Notes under the pieces: model-generated
Told to the model about the DNA's origin: nothing
Database searches by the model: none
The model's input: the letters and a program-made list of their open reading frames with translations, nothing else
In this document: piece after piece, positions 16,231 through 27,900 of the stretch
Layout of the letters: each line of letters opens with the position of its first letter
Numbering within the stretch: the stretch's first letter is position 1
From: Verrucomicrobiaceae bacterium
GTDB lineage: Bacteria > Verrucomicrobiota > Verrucomicrobiia > Verrucomicrobiales > Akkermansiaceae
Assembly: GCA_027486655.1 (NCBI GenBank)
Contig: JAIXOR010000031.1
Coordinates: forward strand, 1-37,483
Reading direction: 5' to 3'
Length of the DNA: 37,483 nt
Made by a program: the position numbers and the translations under genes

Positions 16231-16504
16231 GATTGGATTTTTGGACGGTTTCGGGAGCCCGGGTGGGTTTTGCGCGTGAATCGCCGGGGAGAAACGCACG
16301 CTTACGGGACACACTGGAGCGGCCGTGGAAATCTGCCCATCCCTCGCGGGAGGGGTTTTTCAAGCCATGATCAGGCGGCTTGTGACTCGAGGAAAAGAGC
16401 CCGGTATCCGTCCGAGTCTGGTGAATGGGTGCGATTTTCCCTTCCTGTGCCTCTTGACCGCCAATCGGTCTTCCGGGCGGAGCGGGGGTGGCCTCCCTGC
16501 GCGG
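16231..16504. other. Intergenic region between the GH95-like gene and the 1263-aa repeat gene
   Basis: These 274 nt separate the end of the four-gene unit from the next repeat gene. The region holds copy A of the 28-nt element and, nearer the start, GTAAGCGTGCGTTTCTCCCC with possible GCGTG/CACGC pairing in the leader. After the TAG stop of the GH95-like gene there is only a weak inverted repeat (ACCG..CGGT). No gene is seen here. Confidence 0.45.
16333..16360 (-). promoter_or_regulatory. 28-nt G/C palindromic element, copy A
   Basis: Same element as 10028-10055, differing at 2 of 28 bases. The stem CCCTC (16341-16345) and GAGGG (16350-16354) surrounds a GCGG loop and is followed on the plus strand by GTTTTT. 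Its near edge is 103 nt upstream of the ATG at 16230. Operator or promoter-associated role inferred from the conserved position. Confidence 0.55.
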
Positions 16505-18913
16505 CTAGCGGTCGCCCCGGTGGATCGCCACGTCCTTGCGGCGGGATTCGGGGGTGACGATGAGGTCGGTGATCCGGCCGGCGCGGACCTTGGCTTCGAC
16601 GGTGGTTTGGCGGGGAGCGTGGAGTTTGAAATCGCAGTCCCAATCGGCGGGCCAGGCGGGGAGGAGGATGCGGTCGCCGATGGTTTGCATCAGCATTTCC
16701 TGGAGGCCGAGCATGCCGGTGCCGCCCCAGTTGTGGTCGGGCGTCCAATCGTGGCCGGGGCCCCAGAAGGTCGGGAAGCGGCGCGGGCTGTTGTCGAGCT
16801 TGCGGGTGTTGAAGTCCGCGGCCTCCTTGATGAGGCCCATGCGGGCGAAGAAGATGCCGTCCTGGTGCCAACTGACGACCATGTTCTTGGCGAACTTGCC
16901 GTGCTTCCAGGTGTTCTTGAAGACCTGCATGTCGTCGGTGCCGAGGGCGAAGCGGTTGAAGGGGAAGAGCGGGTAGAACTGCGGGCACTCGAAATTCTGA
17001 TAGCGAGCGTAGCTTTCCGCCGGCAGCAGGATGCGGTCGCCTTTCTCCGTGCCGTAGGTGAAGTCGGGCAGGCGCTGCTTGAAAGCCCGGTAGTAGGCTT
17101 TTTCGGCCGCTGGGACCAGCGAGTCGTCGAGGGCGAGCAGGCCGTCGAGGCAGGCTTGCAGGCCGGCGATCACATCGGTCGGGTTGCGCGCGCCGCGGTA
17201 GGATTCGCAGGAGGTGGAGGGGAAGATGACGAGCTTTCCCTGGTCATCGAGCGGCTTGCCGGAGCGCATCTTCTGACGGAGCTGGTAGTGCTCGTCGAAG
17301 AAGCGCACGGCATTCCGCACCAGCGGCAGGTAGGGCCGGAGGTCGCCGCCGAAGAAGCGGTGGTGTTCGAGGGCCATGTAGGAGAACTCGAGCTGTGACT
17401 CGTAGTGGTAGGAGACGAAGGCGTTCGCCTGCTCGCCGCGTTCGACGATGCTGTTAGGGCCGTGGGTGCCGTCGATGCGCGGATCGCCGAAGGGCACTTC
17501 TTTTCCGCGCTGGCGTTGTTTCGCGTCGGGCTCCGACCAGCCCCAGCCGGCGGAGATGGGCAGGCCGAAGTTTTCCAACTGCTCGGCGAAGAGCGCTCCG
17601 TCGTGGCCGTAGTAGGTCTTCACGCGGGCGATGGCGCTGGGCAGCGCGCGGCGGTAGTAGTCGAGCTGCGGTTGGACGAGTTCCGCATCGCCGGACTTGA
17701 GCATCGGCCAGTGGACGAGGCGCTGGTTCTGGGCGGTGAAGCTGCCGCCGCCCCAGGCGCGCCAATCGGGGTCGAGCGTGCGGTTCTTTTCCACCAACGA
17801 GGGATCGAAGGTGAAGTTCCCGCCGTTGAACTTGGTGGGGTAGTCACCGAAGGCGTTGCAGCCGAGTTGGTAGCGGAAGAGCTGGTAGTTCCGCGCGATG
17901 CGCCAGGGCTTGCTGTTAGGATCGGGCTTGTCCGGCTGGATGACGATGTGGCTGCGCTTCCAGAAGCTTTCCCACCATTGGCGGGATTGTTGCCTCGCGT
18001 CATCGAGCGGGGTCTTGTCGTTGACCGCCTTGCGCAGGCCGGCCTGCCACTGGTCGAGCGTGTCGGTCTGGGCGATGTGGCTGACGAGTTCGAGGTGGTG
18101 CTTGGTCGCCGCTTGTTTGGAGCGGAGTTTCCAGGCGGTGAAGCTGGTGTCCAGGTAGCGGCCGTCCGCCGTGCCGTCGGGAATGAAGTTTTCGCCGCGC
18201 AGGATGCCGCCGAAGGTGCGGCCTTTCTGGGTGTTGGCGAGTTGGTCTTTCACCGCTTCGAGCCCCTGCTGCTTCACGGTGTAGTCGAAGAGCAGGTTTC
18301 CATCGCGGTTGCGGTGGTGGAAGAACACGGTGTTGCCGAGGAACTTCACCTCGTCGCGGAAGCGGGTGACCTTGCCGGGATAGCCGTCCCAGCCGAGGCA
18401 GGCAAAGCGCGGCCGGCGGCCGTCGTTGGGCAGGTCGAGGTCGGACTGCCGCCAGTTCTCGTAGGAGGCAGTGGCGTGCAGGGGCTGGTTCGCGTCGACT
18501 TCGACGTGGACGACCGGGCGGAAGACATCGGCCCAGACGCGGATGGTGGATTCAAGGTCGCCGGACTTGCCGGTGATTTCCACGTGGCCGTGGCGGAGTT
18601 TCAGCTCCTGGCGGAAGGAGCTTCCTTCGGCGAAGGGATTCGGATCGAGCCGGAGGCGGAGGCGGCCGAGTTTGAGGTACTGGTTGTTCTCGTCGAAGCA
18701 GCCGCTGCGCTGGACGTAGCAGAGGAGGTCGCCGTTCTCGACCCAGACGTTCATCCCGGTATCGCGGCCGCCGCAGGGCATCGACTCGGCGGAGTTCTTG
18801 CCGGGGGAGTTCCAGACGACGTTGTATCCGTCGAGCCACGCGAGATCGTCGGCCAAGGCCAGGGTCGGCATGATCCAGGCAAGCAGTCGAATCGCGGCGA
18901 AGCGCACTCTCAT
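16505..18913 (-). CDS. DUF5703/GH95-like secreted glycoside hydrolase
   Basis: The protein is 802 aa. The ATG at 18913 was chosen because it opens on a signal peptide (RFAAIRLLAWIMPTLALA, cut near 21) and sits 14 nt after the stop of the giant gene; a longer frame to 19309 would run back through that gene. The N-terminal domain (about 28-270) matches the DUF5703 pattern: YNVVWNSPGKNSAESMPCGG, DTGMNVWVENGDLLCYVQ, LKLGRLRLRLDPNPF. The rest is an (alpha/alpha)6-type hydrolase resembling GH95: CNAFGDYPTKFNGGNFTFD, STSCESYRGARNPTDVI near 564-580, and near 730-760 the DHNWGGTGMLGLQEMLMQT...ILLPAWPADW block. GH95 members are inverting alpha-L-fucosidases or alpha-L-galactosidases; whether this divergent member shares that specificity is unknown. 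It is probably co-transcribed as the last gene of the unit beginning at 34720, and acts outside the cytoplasm. No Shine-Dalgarno sequence. Confidence 0.85.
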   Translation of the reverse strand: MRVRFAAIRLLAWIMPTLALADDLAWLDGYNVVWNSPGKNSAESMPCGGRDTGMNVWVENGDLLCYVQRSGCFDENNQYLKLGRLRLRLDPNPFAEGSSFRQELKLRHGHVEITGKSGDLESTIRVWADVFRPVVHVEVDANQPLHATASYENWRQSDLDLPNDGRRPRFACLGWDGYPGKVTRFRDEVKFLGNTVFFHHRNRDGNLLFDYTVKQQGLEAVKDQLANTQKGRTFGGILRGENFIPDGTADGRYLDTSFTAWKLRSKQAATKHHLELVSHIAQTDTLDQWQAGLRKAVNDKTPLDDARQQSRQWWESFWKRSHIVIQPDKPDPNSKPWRIARNYQLFRYQLGCNAFGDYPTKFNGGNFTFDPSLVEKNRTLDPDWRAWGGGSFTAQNQRLVHWPMLKSGDAELVQPQLDYYRRALPSAIARVKTYYGHDGALFAEQLENFGLPISAGWGWSEPDAKQRQRGKEVPFGDPRIDGTHGPNSIVERGEQANAFVSYHYESQLEFSYMALEHHRFFGGDLRPYLPLVRNAVRFFDEHYQLRQKMRSGKPLDDQGKLVIFPSTSCESYRGARNPTDVIAGLQACLDGLLALDDSLVPAAEKAYYRAFKQRLPDFTYGTEKGDRILLPAESYARYQNFECPQFYPLFPFNRFALGTDDMQVFKNTWKHGKFAKNMVVSWHQDGIFFARMGLIKEAADFNTRKLDNSPRRFPTFWGPGHDWTPDHNWGGTGMLGLQEMLMQTIGDRILLPAWPADWDCDFKLHAPRQTTVEAKVRAGRITDLIVTPESRRKDVAIHRGDR

Positions 18914-18927
18914 GATGGGGTGGTCGT

Positions 18928-21900
18928 TCAGGGAAGGGGCTTGAGGACTTTCAGGCGTAGGAAGCGCCGCATACTGGCTCCGGCCGGGACGGTGGAGCGC
19001 ACCGATTCCGAAGTGCCGTCGATCGAGACGGGAGGATCCGACAGGACTCCGGTCGGCGACCAATCGTTGCCGAGGGTGTCGGACCATTCGACGATGAACG
19101 TGGCTTCTCCTGGGGCGGTCTTGCGACGTATGTACGTATATTCGAGGACACTGCCGTTTTTCGAAAAGATTGGGCGGTGGACGTCGGGTGAGGTCGCGTC
19201 GAGGTGGAGGGCCCACTCGGTGAGGTTCGTGAGGCCGTCGCCATCGGGATCGGCGTCGGGGCCGATGATGGCGGGGTTGCTTTGGCCGGGCCAGGTGAGC
19301 TGCTGCCAATCGGCGAAGACGGCGGGGTTGTTGGACGCGGCGGCGGTGACGGCGAGGGTGCGCGAGACGGTGCCGCTGGCGTTCGAGGCGAGCAGGCGCA
19401 GGGTGTATTCGCCGGGCTGGCTGAAGGTGACGGTGGTGGTCGGGTTGTTAGAGTCCGCGAAGGTGACGGTGCCGGGGCCGGAGACGAGCGACCAGGTGCT
19501 TGCGGTGGCTCCGCTGGCGGATCCTGTTAGAAAAGCGGCTTGGCCGACGATGGCCGCGGGCGCGGGGCCGGTGGCGATGACGGGCGCGGGGTTGACGGTG
19601 GCGAGCAAGCGGAGCCGCGGGCGGGTGGCTTCCGTGGTGGCATCGTCCGAATGGAGGCGGGTGAAATTGGCGGCGGCGATCGCTTCGGTGAGGGGCGACA
19701 CGATGCTGAGGTTGAGGCGACCGGCAGTGATGGCGGATTGCGCGGCGGCGACGAATGCGGAGGTGGAGGCAAAGGTCTTGGCGGCGCTGATGCCGGTGGC
19801 CGAGTTGTAGCCGTCGAGGGTGGATAGGACGGTGGTGCCGAGGGAGCCGCCGGTATTGCTCCACAACAGGTTGGCGGTGGAATCCGAGCGGCGGTTCCAG
19901 TTCGCGCCGGTGGTGGTGTCGGCGTTGCCCGAGCTAGTGCTGATGCCGCCGCCTTCGGTGAAGTTGGCCGTCAGCGTGCGGAGTTCGATCTGGGAAACGG
20001 AGCCGCTGCCTGCCTCGTTGCTGGTGGTGAGTTCGAGGCTCGCTGAAGAAAGGATGGTTCCGGCCGGGATGGACGACAGATCGAAGGACAGCAATCCTCG
20101 TGCGGCGGTGCTGCTCGTGCCGATGCGGCCGACGATAATCTGGTTGCGAGCGCCCGAGTTCCAAGTGGGGTTGTCGGCACGGATGAAGGTGGTTTCCTGG
20201 GCGTAGCCGGAGGCTCCCTGGCGGAAGGTGAATTCCACCGGGCTTGCGACGTGAACGGTTCGGGTGGCGGAGGCTGTGGTGGTGCCGAGGGTGGCGGAGG
20301 CTTGGATGACGTAGGTGCCGGCGATGTCGAAGGTGACGGTGCTTGTTGCGCTGTTAGATGGGCTGAAGGTCGCGGTGCCGGGGCCGGAGAGTTTGGTCCA
20401 GGCCCAGGAGAGCGGGGCGGTGGCGCTGCTTTGCTGGATGGTGGCGCTGAGATGGAGGGTGTCGGCCAGGGCGGCGACGGTGACCGGTTCGGCGGCGGGG
20501 CTGGTGATGACCACGTCGGGCGCGGTGACTTCGAGCGGGTTCGTCCCGGCGTTGAACTCGGCGAGGTTGGTGCGGCCATCGCCATCGGGGTCGGCGCTGT
20601 CGGCGGCGTTGCCGGAGTTGGCGATGGTGCCGAAGTATTGGAAGCGGAAGGCTTCGATCGGAGTCATCGCGGCGAGCGTGAGCACGACGTCGTTGCCATC
20701 GCCGCCGGTGTAGCTGATCTGCCAGACGTAGTTCGGGGCCTGGGCGAAGGTCGCGTTTTGCGGGAGTCCGCTGAAGGTGCCGGAGACCGCGCCGGGGCTG
20801 GTTTTACTGATCAGCGTGAAGCTGCTGCCGGGAGTGAGGCCGGGGGCGGAAACGACTTCGAGCGTGCCGGCGAGGGTGACGTTGGCGGCGGCGGTCAGTT
20901 GGTCGTATTGGGTGCCGGGGGTGCCGCCGTTGATGCGGGCGCGGATTTTCGCTGCGGATTGGAGGGCGAGATTGCCGCCGACGGCGGGCGATCCGAGCGG
21001 GGCGAAGGTGCCGGAGGTGGCGGTGAGCGGACCGGCGAGCGTGCCTGTGAGAGCGAGGGTGCCTGAGGACAGGGTGGTCAGGCCGCTGTGGGTGTTGGTG
21101 CCGCGGATTTCCCAGGTGCCGGTGCCGTTCTTGGTCACGCTGACCACGTTCGCGGCGTTCGAGGAATTGTCGGCGATGCCGCCGCTGGTGATGCCGTTGG
21201 CGCTGCCGCCGAGGAAAAGGGTGCGGGCGCCGGCGCTGGGCGAGGTGGTGATAGCGCCTGTTAGATTGAGCGTGCCGCCGTCGCTGAGGATCTGGGTGCT
21301 GCCCGCGCCGGTGGTGAGGAGGAGTTGGCCGGCGATGGTGTTGTTACCGGCGACGTTGCGGAGGGTTCCGTTGGTCTGGGTTCCGCTGGTTTGGAAGCGG
21401 GTGGTTGCTGGAAGCGTGATGTCGCCGCTGGTGCCGTCGAGTTCGATGCGGGCGGTGCCGCTGGTGCAGAAGATGTCCTTGGTCGCGCCGCCGAGGGCGG
21501 AGGCCTGGAAGATGCGGAGCACGCCGGCGCTGGCGGTGATGTTACCCGTGAAGGTGTTGGCGGCGGCGAGGTCGAGGGTGCCTGCGCCGAGCTTGGTGAA
21601 GCTGCCGGTGGTCTGGTCGAGCGGAAGGTCCACGGCGAAGACGTGGGCGGCATCGGCGATATCGATGCCGACATTCCGGGTGGCGGTGAAGATGATCGGG
21701 CGGGCGAGGTCGGAGAGATTGGCCAACGCGGTTCCGGTGACGCGGAGGTTGCCGCCGTTGAAGACGAGAGGCGCGGCGGGGTCGCCGAGCTGGGTGGTGG
21801 CGGAAATGGCGAGCGTGCCGGCGTTGAGGGTGGTCGGGCCGGTGTAGCTGTTCGGCTGGTTCAGGATGAGCGTGCCGGAGCCGTTCTTGGTGAGGCCGCC

Positions 21901-24900
21901 GCTGCCCTGGTCGAGGAGGAGATCGGCGGTGACGCTGTGGGTGGAGGTCGAGATGTCGAGGGTGACGTTCTTGTCCGGGGTGAAGGTGACCGGGCGGTTG
22001 AGGGCGCTGAGGGTGTTCAGGGACGAGCCGAGGATTTGCAGCGTGCCGCCGTCGAGTGTGAGCGGGGCGTTGGGCGCGCCGAGGTTGTTGGCGGTGGTGA
22101 TGGCGGTGACGCCGGAGGAGAGGACGGTGGGGCCGGTGTAGCTGTTAGAGCCGCCGAGGATGAGGCGGCTGTTGCTGCCGATGCGGGTGATGCCGCCGCT
22201 GCCGGTGATCGGGCCGCTGAGGGTGAAGTTGCCGGTGTTCGCGCCGTCGATGGTGAGGTCGGCGGTGAGATCGACGGCGTTGGCGAGGTTGTAGCTGAAG
22301 TTGGTCGAGAAGGCGTTGAGGAGGAGCTGTGGTGGGAGTTCGCCGTTGGCATGGAAGCGCAGGGCTCCGCCGCCGGGGTTGACGTTGATGGATCCACTGC
22401 CGCTGCCGGCGAGGCGCAGGCTGTTGAGCGAGAAGGTGCCGGCGTTGTCGTTGGTGGGCGTGATCGTTCCGGCGCTCAGGGTGGTGAGGCCGCTGAGGAA
22501 TTCGAGTTTGGTGGCGGGATTCGAGGTCGGGGCAAGGCCGAGGTTCCAGTTGGCGGCGGTGGACCAGTTGCCGGAGAGCGGCTGATGCCAGACGAAGGCA
22601 GGGAGCGAGGTGGCGTCGGTGGGGAGCGTGTTGTTGTTGAACTCGGTGAGGTTGTTGACGCCGTCGTTGTCGGGGTCGGCGCTGTCGGCGGCGTTGCCGG
22701 TGGCGGTGGTGACGCCGAAGTGGGTGAAGCGCCATTGCTCGATCGGCGAGAGCGGGGTCCAGGTGAGGTTGACGCCGTTGGCGGTTTGCTCGATCGCGAA
22801 GCTGCCGTAGCCGCTGGCCGGGTGGCCGGCGGAGTCGGTGCTGATGGTGCCGAGGGTGAAGGTGCCGCTGCGGGACAGGGCGGTGAGGACGGGCCAGCTG
22901 CGGGGGGCGGACCAGAAGGGATTGGCGAAGTCGCCGGTGCCTGCGGCGGGATTGAGGATGAGATCGACGACCGCGCCGGTGGTGACATTGGCGGCGGGAG
23001 CGTTGACCTGCCCGAAGCCGGAGGTGGCGGAGTTTTCCGCGAGGTTCCACTTCACGCGGGCGCTGGCTCCGAAGGCGAGGCTGCCGCTGAATGTTAGAGT
23101 GCCCGGGGTGAGGGCGAGGTAGCCATTAATGGTGGAGTTCGGCGTGACAGTGCCGGAGCCGCCGAAGGTCGCGCTGGTGGCCACGGTGACGTTTCCGCCC
23201 GCGGCGATGGTGGCGTTTTGGAGGAGCAGGGTGCCGGCGTTGACATTGGTGGTGCCGGTGTAGGTGTTCGTGCCGCCGAGGGTCCAGAGACCGCTGCCGG
23301 ATTTGATGAGGTTGGTTTTGTTCGTGGTGCTGTTGTCCACGATGGCTCCGGCGAGCAGTCCTTCCGAAGTGCCGGTGAGGGTTAGCGTTTTGGTGCCCGC
23401 GCCGGTGGCTGTCAGGGCGCTGAGGAAGGTGAGTTTGCCGCTGCCGTTTTGTTCGAGGATCGCGCCGCCGCTGGTGCCGGCGAGGTTGAGGACGCGGTCG
23501 GTCTTGGTGGTGGCTCCGATGAAACGGAGGGTGGCGGTGGTCGAGGTGTTGCCGAGGTTGATGGTGGCGTTGGCGACGCTGGTGGGGAGGCCTAGGCTGG
23601 AGGCGCTGAGGGCGACTTCCTCGTCGCCTTCCTCGCCGATCAGGCTGTTGAGGCTGTTGATTACGAGGATGCCGCCGTTGACGAGGGTCTGGCCGGTGTA
23701 GGTGTTTTCGCCGAGCAGCGAGACGATACCGCTGCCCGAGGAGCTGCGGGTGACGTCCGAGCTTCCGTCGATCGCGCCGGTGACCACGGTGTTGCCGTTG
23801 CCTTGGAAGACGAGTTGGTCGCTGCTACCGTTGTCCTGGTTGATCTCGCCCGAGAGCGTGAGGGTGCCGGCATCGCTGGAGATGCGTGTGATGCCGCTGA
23901 CGGCGACGGCGGTGATTTCGCCCGCCCAGGTATTGTTGCCGGAAACGTTCCGCAGCACGCCGCCGGTGCCGCTGCCCTGGCCGGTGAGCGTGGCGCGGTG
24001 TCCGGTGAGGGTGATGCTGTTTTGGAGATCGAGCGAGGCCCCGTTGGCGACGGTGATGTTGGACGAGCCGAGGGCGTCGGAGTGGCGGAGATTCAGGACG
24101 CCGGCGCTGACGGTGGTGGGGCCGGTGTTCGAGTTGGCTCCTGATAGAACGAGGGTGCCCGCGCCGGTTTTGGTGACGCCGCCGTTGCCATTGATCACGC
24201 CGCTGACGGTGGTGGTGTTCGACGGGATGTTGAAGGTGGTGGCGGCGTCGAGCGTGAGGATGCCGCCGAGGGTGTGGGCGACATCGGAGGTGCTGGTGAC
24301 GGCGGGGGCGCTGCCGGCGAGGAAGAGCGCATCGCCTGTTAGATTTACCGCGCCGTTGGTGAGGTTGAGCTTGTTGGCGAGGAGGAGGCCGAGGTTGTTG
24401 CTCGACGAGATGGAACCGGTGTTGTTGAAGACGATAGTCGTGGCGAAGGCAGAGATCGGCTGTTGGGGCGACCAGGTGGCAGTGCTCCAATTGCCCGCGC
24501 TGGCGGTGGTGAAGGTGGTGGGAGGAACGGCGGGGACGATGCTGATCTGGGCGGAGTTCGCGCTTTCGATGCTGCCGTTGAAAGCGCTGAGGACGTAGAA
24601 GTAGGTGCTGCCGTTGGTGAGGCCGGTATCGCCGTGGCTGGGGGCTAGCAGGTTGTTGGCGATGGTGGTGTAGGGGCCGCCGCTGGTGGTGGAGCGTTTG
24701 ACGCGGTAGTGGGTGGCTCCGGCGACGGCGTTCCAGGTCAGGTTCGCGCCGGTGCTGACGGGAGCTCCGGCCATACCGGTGGGCGCGGCTATGCTGGCCG
24801 ACGGGGTGGCGGTGGCGATGTAGGACGGCTCGCTTTCGTAGCCGCCATTGAGCGCGGTGAGCTGATAGAAATAGGCATTGCCATTGAGCGCGGTGGCGTC

Positions 24901-27900
24901 GTTGTGGCTGGTGCCGGTGATGCCGCTGGAGATGGTGGTGAAGGGGCCGCCGGGGCTGGTGGCGCGTTGCAGGGTATAGCTGGTTGCTCCGGCGACCGCG
25001 CTCCATGAGAGGGCGACGCTGTTGCTTCCGGCGGTGGCTGTTAGAGTGGAAGGTGCGGTGAGGGTGGTGATGGCAAGCTCGGCGGAGTTCGCGCTTTCAC
25101 CGCCCGGGTTGGAAGCACTGATGGCGTAGTAGTAGCTGGTGCCGACGGCGGCGGTGGGATCGCTGGCGGTGGTGCCGAGGATGCCGGAAATGACGGGCGT
25201 GTAGGGTCCGCCGGGGGTGCTGGAGCGTTTCAGGTGGTAGCTGGTGGCTCCCGGAGTGGCGCTCCACGAGAAGCTGACAAGGCCGCTGGTGGGGATGGCG
25301 GCGAGGCCCGAGGGCGCGGCGGTGGGGGTGATGAAGCTGGAGGTGACGGACGCCCAGGCGCCGCCGGTGGCGTTGCTGGCGAAGGCGCGGAAGTAGCGGA
25401 CGCTGCCGGTGGGCAGGCCGCTGATCGCGCCGCCGAAGTTGCCGAGGGGGCGGGTGCCGAGGTTCAGGCTGCCGGCCCAGTTGGCGGGTGTGGTGCCGCC
25501 GTCGCTGGGGCCGTGGTAGATCGTGACGGTGGTGGTGGAGCCGCCGGTGGAAACGAGGGTGCCGTTGAGGGTGGCGGCAGTGCTGGTGACCGCGGTGGCG
25601 GGGAGGTTGGCGAGCATCGGCGCGAAGGCCGCGGCGTAGGGCGTGGCGGGGGCGATGCGGATGAAGGCGGGGTTGTGGATGTTGTCGTAAACGGCGCGGA
25701 CCCAGGCGGCGCTGCGTTTCGCGTTGGCGATGCGGAACTCGTCGAGCGTTCCCTTGAACCAGCGGGTCGCGTTTTGACTGCCGAGTCTAACTGCCCAAGT
25801 GGTGAGTGCTTCGGATGATGGGGCGCTGCCGGTGGCGACCTCGACGCCGTCGAGGTAGAGCCGGGCGGTGCTGCCGTCGTGGACGGCGGAGAAGTGGTGC
25901 CACTGGTTGTCGGCGAGGTCGCTGGGGCTGGTGACATCGATGCCGGCGCTGCTTTTCCACCAGAGCCTGCCGTCGCTGTTGATGGAGAGCCACCAGTTGC
26001 GGGTATTGGAGTCGGTTTCCTTGGCGAAGAGTGTGCGGTAGTCGCCGGAGGCGGGCTTGTCGGCAGCGGCGAGCTTGAACCAGCTGGAGAGCTCGTAGTT
26101 GTTCGAAAGATTGAGCTCGGTGGCGTGGGGGATGATGGCGTGCTGGGAGGTGCCGTTGTGGACGAGGGCGGAGGCGACCTTGCCGGAACCTGTCAGGGTG
26201 GCGTTGGAGGTGGTGTTTTGTTGGACGGACGTCGAGTCGTTGACGGTGGTGGAGTTCAGGTGCCAGACGCCCGTGTAGCCGCCGGTCCAGGCGGAGCCGT
26301 TGACGGTGTAGGCGGGCGCGGCTCCGGAGTAAGCGGCGGGCAGGGCGTATTTCTGCGAGAGATAGCCGCCGACGAGCAGCTCTTCGTTGGCGGAGAGGGC
26401 GCGGTCGTAGATGATGACTTCCGCGATGTCGCCGTCCCACGAGCGGGCGGCGATGCTGCGGTCCTTGGAAATGCGGCTGGCTTCGCAGTTTCCGGCGGTG
26501 ACGAGCGAGACGAGTTTCCAGCCGTTGCCGAGCGGGGTGGTGGTGCCGTTGACGGCCGTGCCGTTGAGCTTGGTCGTTCCGTTGCGGACGTTGGCGCTGG
26601 TGTAGGCGGCGTCCCAGAGGTTTCCAGCGGTGGAGCCGCGGTGAAAGTGGTAGGTGTTGTCGTCACCTAACAGGAAGTGCGTGCCGGGCGCGGTTTCCTT
26701 CACCACCCAGAAGACGGTGCGGATGGTGTTGAGCGAGGGGAACTGGAGCGAGGTTTCGCCGTTGGCGGGGAAACGGACGACGGGTTGGCCGTTGAGTTCG
26801 GAGGTCTCGAAGGTGGGCGTTCCGGCGAGGACGGTGGCGTTGCGGGCGTTGGTGGACGAGTCGTTCCAAGTAGTGATGGTCGAGCCGTCGGCGAGGCCGT
26901 TGATGGCGTCGGCCTTGAGCCAGAGGGCGAGGCCGCTGAGGCTGTTAGGCGCGGCGCTGGCGGTGGCGGCGGGATTTCCCCAGAAGGCGAGGATGCTGGT
27001 ATTGGCGGAGAGCGACGGGACTCGCACCCAGACGAGGCTGGTGCCGGCGGGGTCCCATTTTTCGATCTCGTAGGCGAGTTCGGTGGTGCCGGAGGCATCG
27101 GTGAAGCGGAGGTCCGCGCCGTTGGCGAAGGCGAGTTGGGAGTGGCTGAAGCCGGGGACGTTCGTGGCATCGAGGCGGACGAGCAGCGGGATGTTGGAAA
27201 GCGTTTCGGAGTTCGTGTAGCCGGGGAAGGCGATGCGTGCGCCGCGGGACCATGCGGCCATGGTGCCTCCGTTCCAGATCGAGGGATCGGTGGCGGGGAG
27301 TTGGGCGCTGGCGGGGTTCGAGTCGGTGCTTTCGCTGGAGCTGTTCGACGCGGTGACGACGTAGTGGTAGGTGGTGCCGAAGGCGGCGGTGGCATCGGTG
27401 AACGAGGTGCCGGTGATGCCGGAGGCGAGGGTGGTGAAGGGGCCGGTGGCGGAAGTGGCGCGCTTCACGGTGTAGCTGGCCGCGCCGCTGGGGGCGGACC
27501 AGGTGAGTTGGATCGAGTTGTTAGAAGCGGTGGCGGCGAGCGAAGTCGGCGGGAGCGGGCTGGCGATGACGCGGACGGTTTGTTCGAGATTCACGCCGCC
27601 GAGGTGGGAAGCGGTGGAGGTGGCGAGGGTATCAATCTCGTCAGTGGAAAGTTCGCCGCGGGCGAGGACGGTATCGTCGAGCCAGCCGTTGAAGTTGCGG
27701 TTGAGGACGGTGTTGGCGGCTGGGCCGCCGATGAAGACGGGGCCCGATTGGTCGAGGGCAAAGGTGACGGGCGCGGAGGTGGCGACGAGTTTTCCGTTGA
27801 GGAAAAGCTTCATCACGCCGGTATTGAAGGACGTGCGATCGTATTGGACGGCGACGTGGTGCCACTTGCCGGTTTCCACGACGGGGGCGGTGGTGAGATT

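Noticed and set aside
16333..16360. The 28-nt element as the terminator of the GH95-like gene
   Set aside because: It is 145 nt past the stop, and in the direction of that gene the A-run precedes the stem and no T-run follows; as an intrinsic terminator it would work only for plus-strand transcripts.
18914..19309. N-terminal extension of the GH95-like protein back into the giant gene
   Set aside because: The added 132 residues are Arg/His/Pro-rich shadow translation of the giant gene's 3' end; a proper signal peptide starts at 18913.
17405..19810. Long open frame on the plus strand (801 codons), and others such as 26677-28212 and 2386-3597
   Set aside because: They lie antisense to clearly recognisable proteins. 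Their translations are low-complexity Gly/Ala/Val/Arg-rich text with no domain, as expected for antisense frames in GC-rich genes with skewed third positions.
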